42,665 nt of DNA from an uncultured Clostridia bacterium. GTDB lineage: Bacteria > Bacillota > Clostridia > Oscillospirales > CAG-272. The stretch lies in assembly GCA_947631245.1 (NCBI GenBank), contig CANRKP010000016.1, positions 1 through 42,665 of the forward strand, read 5' to 3'. Positions within the stretch are counted from its first letter, which is position 1, and every line of letters starts with the position of its first letter. Made by a program: the position numbers and the translations under genes. The notes below the pieces were generated by a model. The model was not told the origin of the DNA. It made no database searches and worked only from the letters and a program-made list of their open reading frames with translations. This document shows, one piece after another, positions 15,915-23,840 of the stretch.

Positions 15915-17606
15915 TTAGTTCTTATAGTCTGCTGCGCCCTCCGCGATAAGCTCGCGCGCCGCTTTTTTCTGTGTTTCCGTCACGTTTATCCCGCCTATTA
16001 TGCGGGCTATCTCGTCTATTCTCGCCTCACCCGAAAGCTCCGTGACGTGCGTTTCGGTCCTGCCGTCCCGCTCCTCTTTTTCGATCAGAAGATGCGTGTC
16101 CGCGAGCGCCGCTATCTGCGCCGAGTGGGTGACGCAGATTATCTGCGTTCCACGCGCCCCGCGGCGCAGGCGCCAGCCTATCTTGCCCGACGTCGAGCCG
16201 GAAACGCCCGTGTCTATCTCGTCGTAAACGACGGTGCCCTCACCGTGTCTCTCGCGAAGGACGCTCTTTATCGCGAGCATGATGCGCGAGAGCTCGCCGC
16301 CGCTCGCGGCGAGCGAGAGCGGTCTTACGTCCTCGCCCGCGTTCGCGGAGATGAATATCTCGGCGTCCTCCGTCCCGTGAGGAGAAAGCCCGCAGTCCGT
16401 AAAGCGCACCTCTGTCCTTACTTTCGGCATATCGAGTTCCGCAAGCACGGAGCAGACCTCGTCCGTCATTCTCTCGGCGGCATTTTTTCTCGCGAGCGAC
16501 AGCTCCGCGCCGCGCGCCTCCGCCTCGATCTTTGAAGCCGCGAGCCTTGCGTTCGCCTCGAGCTGCCGCTCCTCGTTGTTCTCTATCGCGTCGAGCTTTC
16601 CCGCGGCCTCCGCCCTGTGCGCGAGCACCGCGCTTATGTCGGCTCCGTACTTTCGTTCGAGCCGCCTTATCGTGTCGAGCCTGTCGTCTATCTCCGAAAG
16701 GCGCGCCGCCGGGTCTCGGTCGTCGCTGCCGCCGAGGTCGAAATCATCGTATGTCCGCCGCGCTATGTCCTCGAGCTCATACGATATCGCGCGCAGCTTT
16801 TCGGCGTCCTCGCCCGCGCTTGACGAATACTCAGCAAGCTGCTCGAGTGCGGACGCCGCGCGCTCCGTAAGATAAGACGCGGACGTGCCCTTTTCGTTCT
16901 GATATGCGGCGCGGTAAACGAAGCTCGCGAGCTTCGTTATCTTTTCTCCCGAGCGGAGGCGGGCCTGCTCCATTTTGAGCTCCTCTTCCTCGCCCTCCTG
17001 CAGCTTCGCGGAATCTATCTCCTTGACCTGATACGAAAGAAGGTCCGCCGCCAAAGCCCCCTCGCGCGAGAGCTTTTCTATCGCCTCGGCGTTCGCCTTT
17101 GCCTCGGTATAAGCGGCATATGCCGCGGAATACGCGTCCGCTTTCGCTTCGTTTCCCGCGTATGAGTCGATGAGCGCGAGCTGCGCCTCCGTCGTTTTGA
17201 GCGAAAGGCTCTCGCTCTGCCCGTTTATCGACAGAAGAACTGCCGCCGCGCGGCGCAGAGCCGCCTGCGAGATGTTCCTGCCGTTTATCTTTGCGGTGCT
17301 CTTTCCGTCGGACGCAACGGTGCGCTCCGCTTCGAGCTCCCCGTCCGAAACGGTGACGCCCGCGGCGGCGAGCGCCTCCGCCGACGCCTCGTCTATATCC
17401 GTGAACAGCGCCGTGACGGTCGCCTTATCCTCGCCAGTTCTTATAAGCTGTGGCGACGCCTTCGCCCCCATTACCATTGAGAGCGAGTCAATTATGACTG
17501 ATTTTCCTGCGCCCGTCCGTCCCGTCAGCACCGTGAAGCCCTCGCCGAACGTGAGCTCGAGCGACTTTATCACGGCGACGTTTTCAATATGGAGTGATCT
17601 AAGCAT
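15915..17606 (-). CDS. recN: DNA repair protein RecN
   Basis: A 563-residue SMC-like ATPase acting at double-strand breaks. The start MLRSLHIENVAVIKSLEL matches the family N-terminus. Walker A is GRTGAGKS (29-36), with Arg where Glu is usual. Long coiled-coil arms fill about residues 150-360, rich in Ala, Glu and Lys. The ABC signature is LAASGGELSRIMLAIKSVL, Walker B is VVYDEIDTGVSG, and the D-loop/switch ends in IICVTHSAQIAALAD. The ATG at 17606 lies 10 nt after the argR stop with only a weak purine-rich site (GACGGAAAAG). An in-frame extension to 17669 lies inside argR and is unlike the family. The order argR-recN is the conserved Bacillota arrangement. Confidence 0.95.
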   Translation of the reverse strand: MLRSLHIENVAVIKSLELTFGEGFTVLTGRTGAGKSVIIDSLSMVMGAKASPQLIRTGEDKATVTALFTDIDEASAEALAAAGVTVSDGELEAERTVASDGKSTAKINGRNISQAALRRAAAVLLSINGQSESLSLKTTEAQLALIDSYAGNEAKADAYSAAYAAYTEAKANAEAIEKLSREGALAADLLSYQVKEIDSAKLQEGEEEELKMEQARLRSGEKITKLASFVYRAAYQNEKGTSASYLTERAASALEQLAEYSSSAGEDAEKLRAISYELEDIARRTYDDFDLGGSDDRDPAARLSEIDDRLDTIRRLERKYGADISAVLAHRAEAAGKLDAIENNEERQLEANARLAASKIEAEARGAELSLARKNAAERMTDEVCSVLAELDMPKVRTEVRFTDCGLSPHGTEDAEIFISANAGEDVRPLSLAASGGELSRIMLAIKSVLRERHGEGTVVYDEIDTGVSGSTSGKIGWRLRRGARGTQIICVTHSAQIAALADTHLLIEKEERDGRTETHVTELSGEARIDEIARIIGGINVTETQKKAARELIAEGAADYKN

Positions 17607-17616
17607 CTTTTCCGTC

Positions 17617-18072
17617 TTATGAAAGCCTGATGAGCTCCCGCATCCTGTTGCAGATGGCGGAAGCGTCATCCTCGGTCCTCGCGATCACGATGACGCAGTC
17701 GTCGCCCGCGACGCAGCCGAGCACCTCTCTCATCTCCATGCCGTCGATACCCGCCGCGATCGCAGACGCCATCGACGGTATCGTCTTTATGACGATTATG
17801 TTTCCGGCGTAGTCCGCGCTCCTGACGGACGAAAGTATCGGTATGTTGAGCTTTTCCATATTAAGCCCGCCGCCGGACTGCGGTCGTACGTATTTGTAAG
17901 TTCCCGCTCCCGTCGGCATCTTTGTCAGCTTCAGGTCGCGAATGTCGCGAGAGATCGTCGCCTGCGTCGCCTCGCAACCCTCGAGCCGCAGCTTTTCTAT
18001 CAGGTCGTCCTGCGTCTCTATGTCATACTTTTGTATTAGCTCAAGTATCCTTTCCTGCCGCTTTCCCTTCAC
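17617..18072 (-). CDS. argR: arginine repressor ArgR/AhrC
   Basis: A 151-residue hexameric regulator of arginine metabolism. The N-terminal winged helix spans about residues 1-70 (RQERILELIQKYDIETQDDLIEKL and the recognition region ATQATISRDIRDLKLTK). The C-terminal oligomerisation and arginine-binding domain has SAIAAGIDGMEMREVLGCVAGDDCVIVIA, with the paired Asp residues that contact arginine. The start codon is GTG at 18072, with AAGGTGGT about 9 nt upstream. It is a free-standing gene in the repair/replication operon, as is usual in Bacillota, and lies between nadK (22 nt) and recN. It acts on arg genes that are not in this window. Confidence 0.94.
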   Translation of the reverse strand: MKGKRQERILELIQKYDIETQDDLIEKLRLEGCEATQATISRDIRDLKLTKMPTGAGTYKYVRPQSGGGLNMEKLNIPILSSVRSADYAGNIIVIKTIPSMASAIAAGIDGMEMREVLGCVAGDDCVIVIARTEDDASAICNRMRELIRLS

Positions 18073-18094
18073 TTCGGGTACACCACCTTTATTT

Positions 18095-18943
18095 TTATCT
18101 TCCCGTCATCTTGCTGCGGAAAACTCCCGTAAATCCGCCGCCTCTGACGCGGACGAGCTTCGTTTTCTCCTTTGATTTTCCGACCGTTATCAGCGCGCCG
18201 TGAGGCAGCTCGACCGCCTCCGTCCCGTCGCGCACGAGCAGAAGCCCGCCCTCGCGCCAATCCCCGGCGCGGCAGTCGATTAGGCTGTCCGCCGCGTATA
18301 CGGACGGGCGCGCCATAACGGAATGGGGGCAAATCGGCGTCACGCATATGCACTCTAGCGACGGGTCTATGAGCGGTCCGCCCGCCGACATCGAATACGC
18401 CGTCGAGCCCGTCGGCGTTGCGAAAATAACGCCGTCCGCGTCGAATTTCCCGGCGTCGTCCCCTCCGCAGAAAAGCTCCACAGACGCGATTTTTGAGACA
18501 GACGTCTTTGATATGACGATGTCGTTCAGCGCGGGCTCCGTCCTGAGCACTGTTTTTCCGTCGAGCGTCACCTCTGCCTCTATCATCATGCGCTCTTCAA
18601 CGGAAAATCCCTCGGTCAAAATCGGATAAAGCCGCCCGAGCTCCGCGTCGGACAACTCGGCAAGATACCCGACCTTGCCCGTATTCACCCCGAGCACGGG
18701 AGCGCCGCTTTTCCTCGCCCTCTCCGCGGCGTAAAGCACGGAACCGTCGCCTCCGAGGGAGATGACAAGATACGCGTCGTCGGGGACGCCGTCCGTCACA
18801 ATTACGTCCTGCCCATCGGGACAGGCGAGCCCTTGCGGTATCGCCGCCTCGTATCCGCAATCTCGGCATATGGAGATTATGGACAAAAGCCTCTCGTCGT
18901 TATTATTCTTTATGCCTAACGGCAATATCGACACTGTTTTCAT
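18095..18943 (-). CDS. nadK: NAD kinase
   Basis: A 282-residue cytosolic kinase that phosphorylates NAD to NADP with ATP or polyphosphate. The diagnostic GGDGS motif is at residues 64-68, the NAD-binding ALND at 138-141, and the Gly-rich TPTGSTAYS at 176-184, followed by AGGPLIDP. The family pattern is complete. The ATG at 18943 overlaps the end of tlyA by 41 nt, a larger overlap than elsewhere in the block, and no clear ribosome site is visible, so translation probably depends on tlyA. The tlyA-nadK-argR-recN order is conserved in Clostridia. Confidence 0.95.
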   Translation of the reverse strand: MKTVSILPLGIKNNNDERLLSIISICRDCGYEAAIPQGLACPDGQDVIVTDGVPDDAYLVISLGGDGSVLYAAERARKSGAPVLGVNTGKVGYLAELSDAELGRLYPILTEGFSVEERMMIEAEVTLDGKTVLRTEPALNDIVISKTSVSKIASVELFCGGDDAGKFDADGVIFATPTGSTAYSMSAGGPLIDPSLECICVTPICPHSVMARPSVYAADSLIDCRAGDWREGGLLLVRDGTEAVELPHGALITVGKSKEKTKLVRVRGGGFTGVFRSKMTGR

Positions 18944-19745
18944 TCGCTGTAAATTCTCTTATGTCCTTTTCGCAAAAAGTCTTTTTCCCGTCCCTGTCGA
19001 ATACGGCGAGATACTCGCGGTTTCCGCGCGCACGCCGCTTCGCGTCGTTGACTGCGCCGCCCGAAACAGGAGACACCGCGATGCCGCGCATATAAAGCCC
19101 CTCTCTTTCGGCGGCGTCCATGACGGATATTATCGCGTCCGCCCTGTCGCGCGGAGACGACACGATGCCGCGGCCTTTCGAAAGCCGCGCGGGGTCGAGC
19201 TCGAACTGCGGCTTTATCAGCGTGACGAACGTCCCACCCTCGCCGAGCAGCGCCGAGACCGACGGCAGTATAAGCGTCTGCGAGATAAAAGACACGTCGC
19301 AGACGGCAAGCGATATCTCGTCCTCTATTTCATTCCGTGACAGATACCTCGCGTTCGTGTTTTCCATAACGACGACGCGCGCGTCCTCCCTCAGCTTCGG
19401 GTGGAGCTGAGACGTGCCGGAATCGACGGCGTAAACCTTTACAGCACCTTTCTGCAAAAGGCAGTCGGTAAATCCGCCGGTCGAGGAACCAATGTCAAGA
19501 GAGACAAGCCCCGCGGGAGAGATGCCGAAGCGTTCGAGCGCGGACGCCAGCTTCATTCCGCCGACGCTGACGAAGGGACAGACCTCGCCGACCTCTATCT
19601 TCGGCGGCGCGCTCTCGTCTATCTCAAACGAGGGCTTGACGTCCCGCACGCCGTCGACCGTGACCGCGCCTTCTTTTATCAAAAACCGCGCGTTCGTCCT
19701 GCTTGACGCAAGACCGACCGAAAAAAGATACGAGTCGAGCCTCAT
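18903..19745 (-). CDS. tlyA: TlyA family rRNA (cytidine-2'-O)-methyltransferase
   Basis: A 280-residue protein with an N-terminal S4 RNA-binding domain ([28 protein letters not shown], residues 1-28 and on to ~60) and a C-terminal FtsJ/RrmJ-like methyltransferase. The SAM-binding motif is [15 protein letters not shown] (about 84-98), followed by the acidic [10 protein letters not shown] and the motif VCDVSFIS with KPQFE further on. In actinomycetes TlyA methylates 16S and 23S rRNA; the Bacillota members (YqxC type) are less studied. The ATG at 19745 is 2 nt after the ispA stop. A frame open further upstream lies inside ispA and is highly Arg-rich, so it is not part of this protein. Confidence 0.93.
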   Translation of the reverse strand: MRLDSYLFSVGLASSRTNARFLIKEGAVTVDGVRDVKPSFEIDESAPPKIEVGEVCPFVSVGGMKLASALERFGISPAGLVSLDIGSSTGGFTDCLLQKGAVKVYAVDSGTSQLHPKLREDARVVVMENTNARYLSRNEIEDEISLAVCDVSFISQTLILPSVSALLGEGGTFVTLIKPQFELDPARLSKGRGIVSSPRDRADAIISVMDAAEREGLYMRGIAVSPVSGGAVNDAKRRARGNREYLAVFDRDGKKTFCEKDIREFTANENSVDIAVRHKE

Positions 19746-19747
19746 TT

Positions 19748-20740
19748 TTACGATTTTCTGTTTCTTAGATAAAGCGCGAGCTCCGAAAGGACGCCCCCGT
19801 TCGGGAGCTCGCCCGCCGCCTTGACGGCTTCTCCCGTCAGCATCGACGCGAGCCTCTCCGCCTCGTCGATGCCGACTATGTTGACGACGGACGTCTCGTC
19901 CGCGCCGTCGCCGCCCGCCTCTTCGGCGTCGAGTATGTCGTCCACTATCTGGAACGCGAGCCCCATGCTGTACGCGTATCTTCTCGCCGCGGCAAAAACG
20001 TCCTCGGAGATATGCCCTTTCGCGTCCGCGGCTATAATGCCGAGCGTGCACGCGGCGGCGATGAGCTCGCCCGTCTTCTTCCGTTCGGTGTCAAACACAC
20101 GGTCAAGCTCTATCTTCTGCCCCTCGTAAAGAAGGTCGCAGACCTGACCGCCTATCATCCCGTCAAAGCCCGCCGAATTCGCGAGCGCCGATACGGCGCG
20201 GACGTTTCTCTTCGCGTCCGCGAACGGGTTCTCCGCCGCGAGCGCGAACGCATATGTCAGAAGCGCGTCTCCGGCGAGAAGCGCGTTCGCCTCTCCGAAC
20301 GCTATGTGCGCGGACGGCTTGCCTCTGCGTTCGCTGTCGTTGTCCATCGCGGGCAGGTCGTCGTGTATGAGCGAATATGTGTGGACGCATTCTACGGCGC
20401 ACGCGTACGGTATCGCCGCCCTGACGTCTCCGCCGAGCATGCGGCAGAGCTCGAGCGTCAGAAACGGGCGCACCCGCTTTCCTCCGCCGAGCGTCGAATA
20501 GCGCATCACGTCGTATATGACGCCGTGCGTCGCCTCTCCCGACGGCAAAAGCTCGTTAAGGGCGTTTTCTATGAGCTCTGAGTTCTCGGTGAGAAGCTCC
20601 ATGAGCCGCCCGCGCGGTCTTTCGCCTTTTACGACCTCGTCCTCCGGCAGCCCATCTTCAGATGAAAGCGCGCCGTCAATGTCGATATCAACTATTTTTT
20701 CTTTTCCGATCTGTTCGCCGTTGTCTTTCAATTCTGTCAC
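19748..20740 (-). CDS. ispA: polyprenyl (farnesyl/geranylgeranyl) diphosphate synthase
   Basis: A trans-prenyltransferase with both Asp-rich motifs: IHDDLPAMDND (first, about 125-135) and QIVDDILD (second), plus GGGKRVRP (85-92) and the RRGKPS phosphate-binding segment. It condenses isopentenyl and allylic diphosphates in the cytosol, supplying farnesyl diphosphate for undecaprenyl phosphate. Read from the GTG at 20740 the protein has 330 residues, including an acidic, low-complexity N-terminal extension of ~46 residues unlike the family. A start at Met47 (20602) would give 284 residues, the usual length. Neither start has a clear ribosome site. It lies 29 nt after xseB and 2 nt before tlyA. 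Confidence 0.92.
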   Translation of the reverse strand: MTELKDNGEQIGKEKIVDIDIDGALSSEDGLPEDEVVKGERPRGRLMELLTENSELIENALNELLPSGEATHGVIYDVMRYSTLGGGKRVRPFLTLELCRMLGGDVRAAIPYACAVECVHTYSLIHDDLPAMDNDSERRGKPSAHIAFGEANALLAGDALLTYAFALAAENPFADAKRNVRAVSALANSAGFDGMIGGQVCDLLYEGQKIELDRVFDTERKKTGELIAAACTLGIIAADAKGHISEDVFAAARRYAYSMGLAFQIVDDILDAEEAGGDGADETSVVNIVGIDEAERLASMLTGEAVKAAGELPNGGVLSELALYLRNRKS

Positions 20741-20769
20741 GTCTTTGACCGTTTACCTTTCGCCGCTGC

Positions 20770-21003
20770 TCATTTGTTCGCACTGAAATCCGTTTCCACG
20801 GCGGAGCCATCCGGGGAGATGACGAGCTCCTTTATCTGCTGTTCCGCGCCGTCGAGCCTTTCGTTGCACAGCTTGACAAGGCCGACCCCCTCTTTGAAGA
20901 GCGAAAGCGCGGTGTCGAGCGGCGTTGAGCCGGAGTCGAGCGCGCGGACTATTTCTTCAAGACGTGCTATCGCCGCCTCAAAACTCATTTTCTCTTCTTC
21001 CAT
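20770..21003 (-). CDS. xseB: exodeoxyribonuclease VII small subunit
   Basis: A 77-residue helical protein with the XseB pattern: MSFEAAIARLEEIVRALDSGSTPLDTALSLFKEGVGLVKLCNERL. Several small subunits bind one XseA to make exonuclease VII, which degrades single-stranded DNA. Two in-frame ATGs are close together. The one at 21003 is preferred because GGAGG lies 9 nt before it; the ATG at 21009 would leave only 3 nt and give 79 residues. It follows xseA after about 15 nt, the normal arrangement. Confidence 0.93.
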   Translation of the reverse strand: MEEEKMSFEAAIARLEEIVRALDSGSTPLDTALSLFKEGVGLVKLCNERLDGAEQQIKELVISPDGSAVETDFSANK

Positions 21004-21018
21004 ATCCATATTCCTCCG

Positions 21019-22260
21019 TTATTCCTTGACGCCGTATTTTTTGATCTTTTTCACCTCTGCCGAGATCTCGCCGTCGGCGGCGCGCATCGTCAGCTCGTCT
21101 CCGACCTTCGCGTCCGAGACGCTTTTCACGACGCCCCCGCCTCCGCCGTAAACGGCGAAATATCCGCGCGAGAGCACGGAGAGCGGGTTCAGCGCGTCGA
21201 GCTTAGCCGCAGCGCCCGAAAGCGTCAGCCGCTCAGCTCCCAGCTTCGCTTTTGCAGCCGAGGTGAGCCTGTCTGTCAGGCGCTCCGCCGTCATCCGCTT
21301 TTCGCCGAGTATCGCATAAGGGTCGGTAAGGCAGCGGCGCGTCGCCAGCGACTCGAGCTCGCGCCGCTTTTTGGCGGCGAGCTCCGCGAGCGTTTTTTTG
21401 TTGTGCGTCGTGATGTTCTCTATCTTCTGCCGCAGCTCCCTCTCCTCGGGAAAGACCTTCTCCGCCGCCGCTGTCGGCGTCGGAACGGACACGTCCGCGA
21501 CAAGGTCGCATACGGTGCTGTTTATTTCATGACCGACGGCAGAGACGACGGGCACCGCCGACGCGGCGACCGCCCTTGCCAGCTCCTCGTCGTTGAACGC
21601 CCAAAGGTCCTCGACGGAGCCTCCGCCGCGCCCTATTATAATTACGTCGACCGTGCGCGTGCTGCTGAAGTAATTGACGCCGGCTGTGAGCTGAGGCGGC
21701 GCGTCCGGTCCCTGGACTAGCGACGGATAAATTATTATCTTCGTCATCGGGAACCTGTCCCCCGCGACGCGGATTATGTCCCGCACGGCGGCGCCGCTCG
21801 GCGAGGTTATGACGCCGACCCGCATCGGTATCTTCGGCAGCGGGCGCTTTCTGTCCGGCGATATGACGCCCTCGGCATACAGCCTTTTTTTGAGCTGTTC
21901 GAGCGCGACGTACATCGCGCCGACGCCGTCCGGCTGTATCATATCCGCATATATCTGATATGCGCCGCTTCTGACATATACCGTCACCCGCCCGTGGACG
22001 ATGACCTTCATTCCGTCCTCCGGCTCAAACGCAAGCCGCGAGGCGTATGAACGGAACATGACGGCGTTCACGCTGCCCGTCTCGTCCTTGAGCGAAAAAT
22101 AGTAAGTGCCGGTGCTTCTGTGATTCTTGAAGTTCGATATCTCTCCCTTGACGTATACGCTGCCGAACGCCGGATTGCCGTCAAACGTCCTTTTGACGAG
22201 CTCGTTCAGCTCCGTTACCGTCATTTCCGCCGCCCCTTCGGAGAAGCCGAAGTTATTCAT
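21019..22260 (-). CDS. xseA: exodeoxyribonuclease VII large subunit
   Basis: A 413-residue nuclease subunit. The N-terminal OB fold (about 10-110) includes VTELNELVKRTFDGNPAFGSVYVKGEISNF and GTYYFSLKDETGSV. The catalytic domain follows with VGVITSPSGAAVRDI, IIGRGGGSVEDLWAFNDE (nuclease motif) and PVVSAVGHEINSTVCDLVADVSVPTPTAAAE. A coiled-coil region then leads to the C-terminal LNPLSVLSRGYFAVY. The ATG at 22260 has GGAGG upstream and overlaps the previous stop (ATGA). An open frame reaching back to 22530 lies wholly inside the Kae1-like gene and is not coding. Confidence 0.96.
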   Translation of the reverse strand: MNNFGFSEGAAEMTVTELNELVKRTFDGNPAFGSVYVKGEISNFKNHRSTGTYYFSLKDETGSVNAVMFRSYASRLAFEPEDGMKVIVHGRVTVYVRSGAYQIYADMIQPDGVGAMYVALEQLKKRLYAEGVISPDRKRPLPKIPMRVGVITSPSGAAVRDIIRVAGDRFPMTKIIIYPSLVQGPDAPPQLTAGVNYFSSTRTVDVIIIGRGGGSVEDLWAFNDEELARAVAASAVPVVSAVGHEINSTVCDLVADVSVPTPTAAAEKVFPEERELRQKIENITTHNKKTLAELAAKKRRELESLATRRCLTDPYAILGEKRMTAERLTDRLTSAAKAKLGAERLTLSGAAAKLDALNPLSVLSRGYFAVYGGGGGVVKSVSDAKVGDELTMRAADGEISAEVKKIKKYGVKE

Positions 22261-23219
22261 ACCGTTTTTGCCTCCTTTACGAAAGCTCTGTATGTCAAAA
22301 GCGCGCATCCCGCCGCGTTGTCGGCGGAAAACACCGGTTCCGAAAAATATACCCCGTCCCTTTTTCCGAGGACGCCTCTCATCCGTCCGCAGCTCATGAC
22401 GCCGCCGGCGTATATGACCGGTATCCCGGGATACGACGCGCGGAGCGCGTCCGTCAGTTTGTCGAGCGTCTTTGCGACATAATCGAGCGTGAACGCCGAT
22501 GTGACGGCGCGATCCGCCGTCCTTGCCCAAAGCTCTGAGGCTCGGTTCTCAGCACCCGAGAGCGAGCAGTCGAGACCTTTGACCGAGACCCTGATGCCGC
22601 GCGTTTCCGGCATCCCGTCCGAGAGCGCTTCGAGCGCCGCCCCGCACGGGAAGCTCTCCCCCATAAGTACGCCTATTCTGTCTATGAGCTGACCGGCGTT
22701 AAGATCCGTAGTCCCGCCGACGCGCGCGATTATCATTCCCGCACAGGACGGCGTGACTAAAAGAATGTCGGTCGTTCCGCCGGAAACGTGGAACGCGGCG
22801 AGCGGCGATGTGCCGTCGAGAAGCTCCGTCTTTTTTGCGGAATAAAGCGCCGCCGCGATATGCCCCTCCTGATGCGAAAAGCAAAACAGGCGCGCACCCG
22901 ATACGGCTGACGCGGCATGCGCCGCCGCGCGCCCCGAAAGAAAGCACGGCATGTACGAGCCCTCGCCCACCCTCGGCGAGCCCGAATAACCTATGGCATC
23001 AGGGACACTTCCGCCGAGGTCGGCACGGATGAGCTCCATTATCTCCGGCAGATTTTTTGTGTGCGCGAAGACGGCGTCGCTCTGCCTTAGCCCGCGCTCC
23101 CCTTTTTTGACCGGGAGCGGCAGCTTCCTGTTCGATATGACTTCTCCGTCAACGACGACGGCGGCGGACGTCGTATAATTGCTCGTATCTATTCCGAGCG
23201 CGATCACTCCGTTTTTCAT
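22257..23219 (-). CDS. Kae1/TsaD-like domain protein (second TsaD-type paralogue)
   Basis: A 320-residue ASKHA-fold protein of the Kae1/TsaD/YgjD superfamily. It has the opening ALGIDTSNYTTSAAVV (7-22), the metal-binding HxxxH as FSHQEGHIAAAL (His116, His120), the ATP-binding VSGGTTDILLV (145-155), GGTTDLNAGQLIDRIG and a late AGGVMSCGRM. True TsaD (t6A synthesis) normally has ~340 residues, begins with xILxIETSCDETA, and lies with tsaB and tsaE. This one has NYTTSA in place of SCDETA and sits between nusB and xseA, where Clostridia carry a distinct paralogue of unknown role. It may take part in t6A or another carbamoylation. Overlaps both neighbours by 4 nt. Confidence 0.8.
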   Translation of the reverse strand: MKNGVIALGIDTSNYTTSAAVVVDGEVISNRKLPLPVKKGERGLRQSDAVFAHTKNLPEIMELIRADLGGSVPDAIGYSGSPRVGEGSYMPCFLSGRAAAHAASAVSGARLFCFSHQEGHIAAALYSAKKTELLDGTSPLAAFHVSGGTTDILLVTPSCAGMIIARVGGTTDLNAGQLIDRIGVLMGESFPCGAALEALSDGMPETRGIRVSVKGLDCSLSGAENRASELWARTADRAVTSAFTLDYVAKTLDKLTDALRASYPGIPVIYAGGVMSCGRMRGVLGKRDGVYFSEPVFSADNAAGCALLTYRAFVKEAKTV

Positions 23220-23647
23220 CTCCCGCCGCGCGGCACGACGTCCTTTTCTATCGACGGGTCTGCCGCCACCTTGCTCAAAATCCCGTTTATAAACGCGGGC
23301 GCCGCCTCGTCGTCGTACCGCTTCGCAAGCTCGACCGCCTCGTTTATCGTGACGCCGACTGGTATCCCGCGCAGGAAATAAAGCTCGTATACGGCGAGCC
23401 TCAGTATCGCGAGCGTCACGCGCGACATCCGCTCAAGGCTCCAATCCTTCGCCGAGCTTCTTATCGCCTCGTCTATCTTCTCCGCGTTGTCCCAAACGCC
23501 GAAATACGCGTCGCGTATATATTCGTTTTCCTCGGCTCCGCGCAGTGAGAGCGATTTCACATAAACCTCGTCGGTCTCCTCGTCTCTTCTGCTGTCGCGC
23601 TCAAACAAAAGCGCTATCACCGCTTCTCTCATTTCGTGTCTTGTCAT
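23216..23647 (-). CDS. nusB: transcription antitermination factor NusB
   Basis: A 143-residue all-helical protein that binds boxA RNA with NusE (S10) to prevent premature termination of rRNA transcription. Family marks are RHEMREAVIALLFERD at the start, WSLERMSRVTLAILRLAVYELYF in the centre, and IPVGVTINEAVELAKRYDDEAAPAFINGILSKVA at the end. It is the first gene of the long minus-strand block, starting about 45 bp downstream of the promoter at 23691-23719. Only a weak AGGA ribosome site is visible. Overlaps the Kae1-like gene by 4 nt. Confidence 0.95.
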   Translation of the reverse strand: MTRHEMREAVIALLFERDSRRDEETDEVYVKSLSLRGAEENEYIRDAYFGVWDNAEKIDEAIRSSAKDWSLERMSRVTLAILRLAVYELYFLRGIPVGVTINEAVELAKRYDDEAAPAFINGILSKVAADPSIEKDVVPRGGR

Positions 23648-23690
23648 AAAAATGTCGGTCCTGCATGACTTTCATAATATTTCATTTTAT

Positions 23691-23719
23691 ATTATAGCGG
23701 AGAGGTAAAGAAAAGTCAA
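23691..23719 (-). promoter_or_regulatory. sigma-A type promoter of the nusB-to-dnaE operon
   Basis: On the minus strand TTGACT (23714-23719), a 17-bp spacer and a perfect TATAAT (23691-23696). No other comparable promoter or terminator is seen between here and dnaE, so it probably drives much or all of the block. Confidence 0.78.
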
Positions 23720-23840
23720 CGAATACATCAAATATTGCTCCGATTTAGTAGACGAAAGACGGATGCGTCTCTCATTTCTGACATGATTTTTTGCTCCGCG
23801 CCCCGTATCGTATCGCGCGGTTTTTCGAAAAATATGAAAT

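Noticed and set aside
14982..16535. A 517-codon open frame on the plus strand across tyrS and recN
   Set aside because: It is the mirror of two well-identified genes, has shadow-like composition and crosses their boundary.
19746..20051. N-terminal extension of the tlyA frame
   Set aside because: It lies inside ispA, is almost pure Arg/Gly, and the family start [16 protein letters not shown] follows at 19745.
22261..22530. N-terminal extension of the xseA frame
   Set aside because: It lies inside the Kae1-like gene; GGAGG and the family start lie at 22260.
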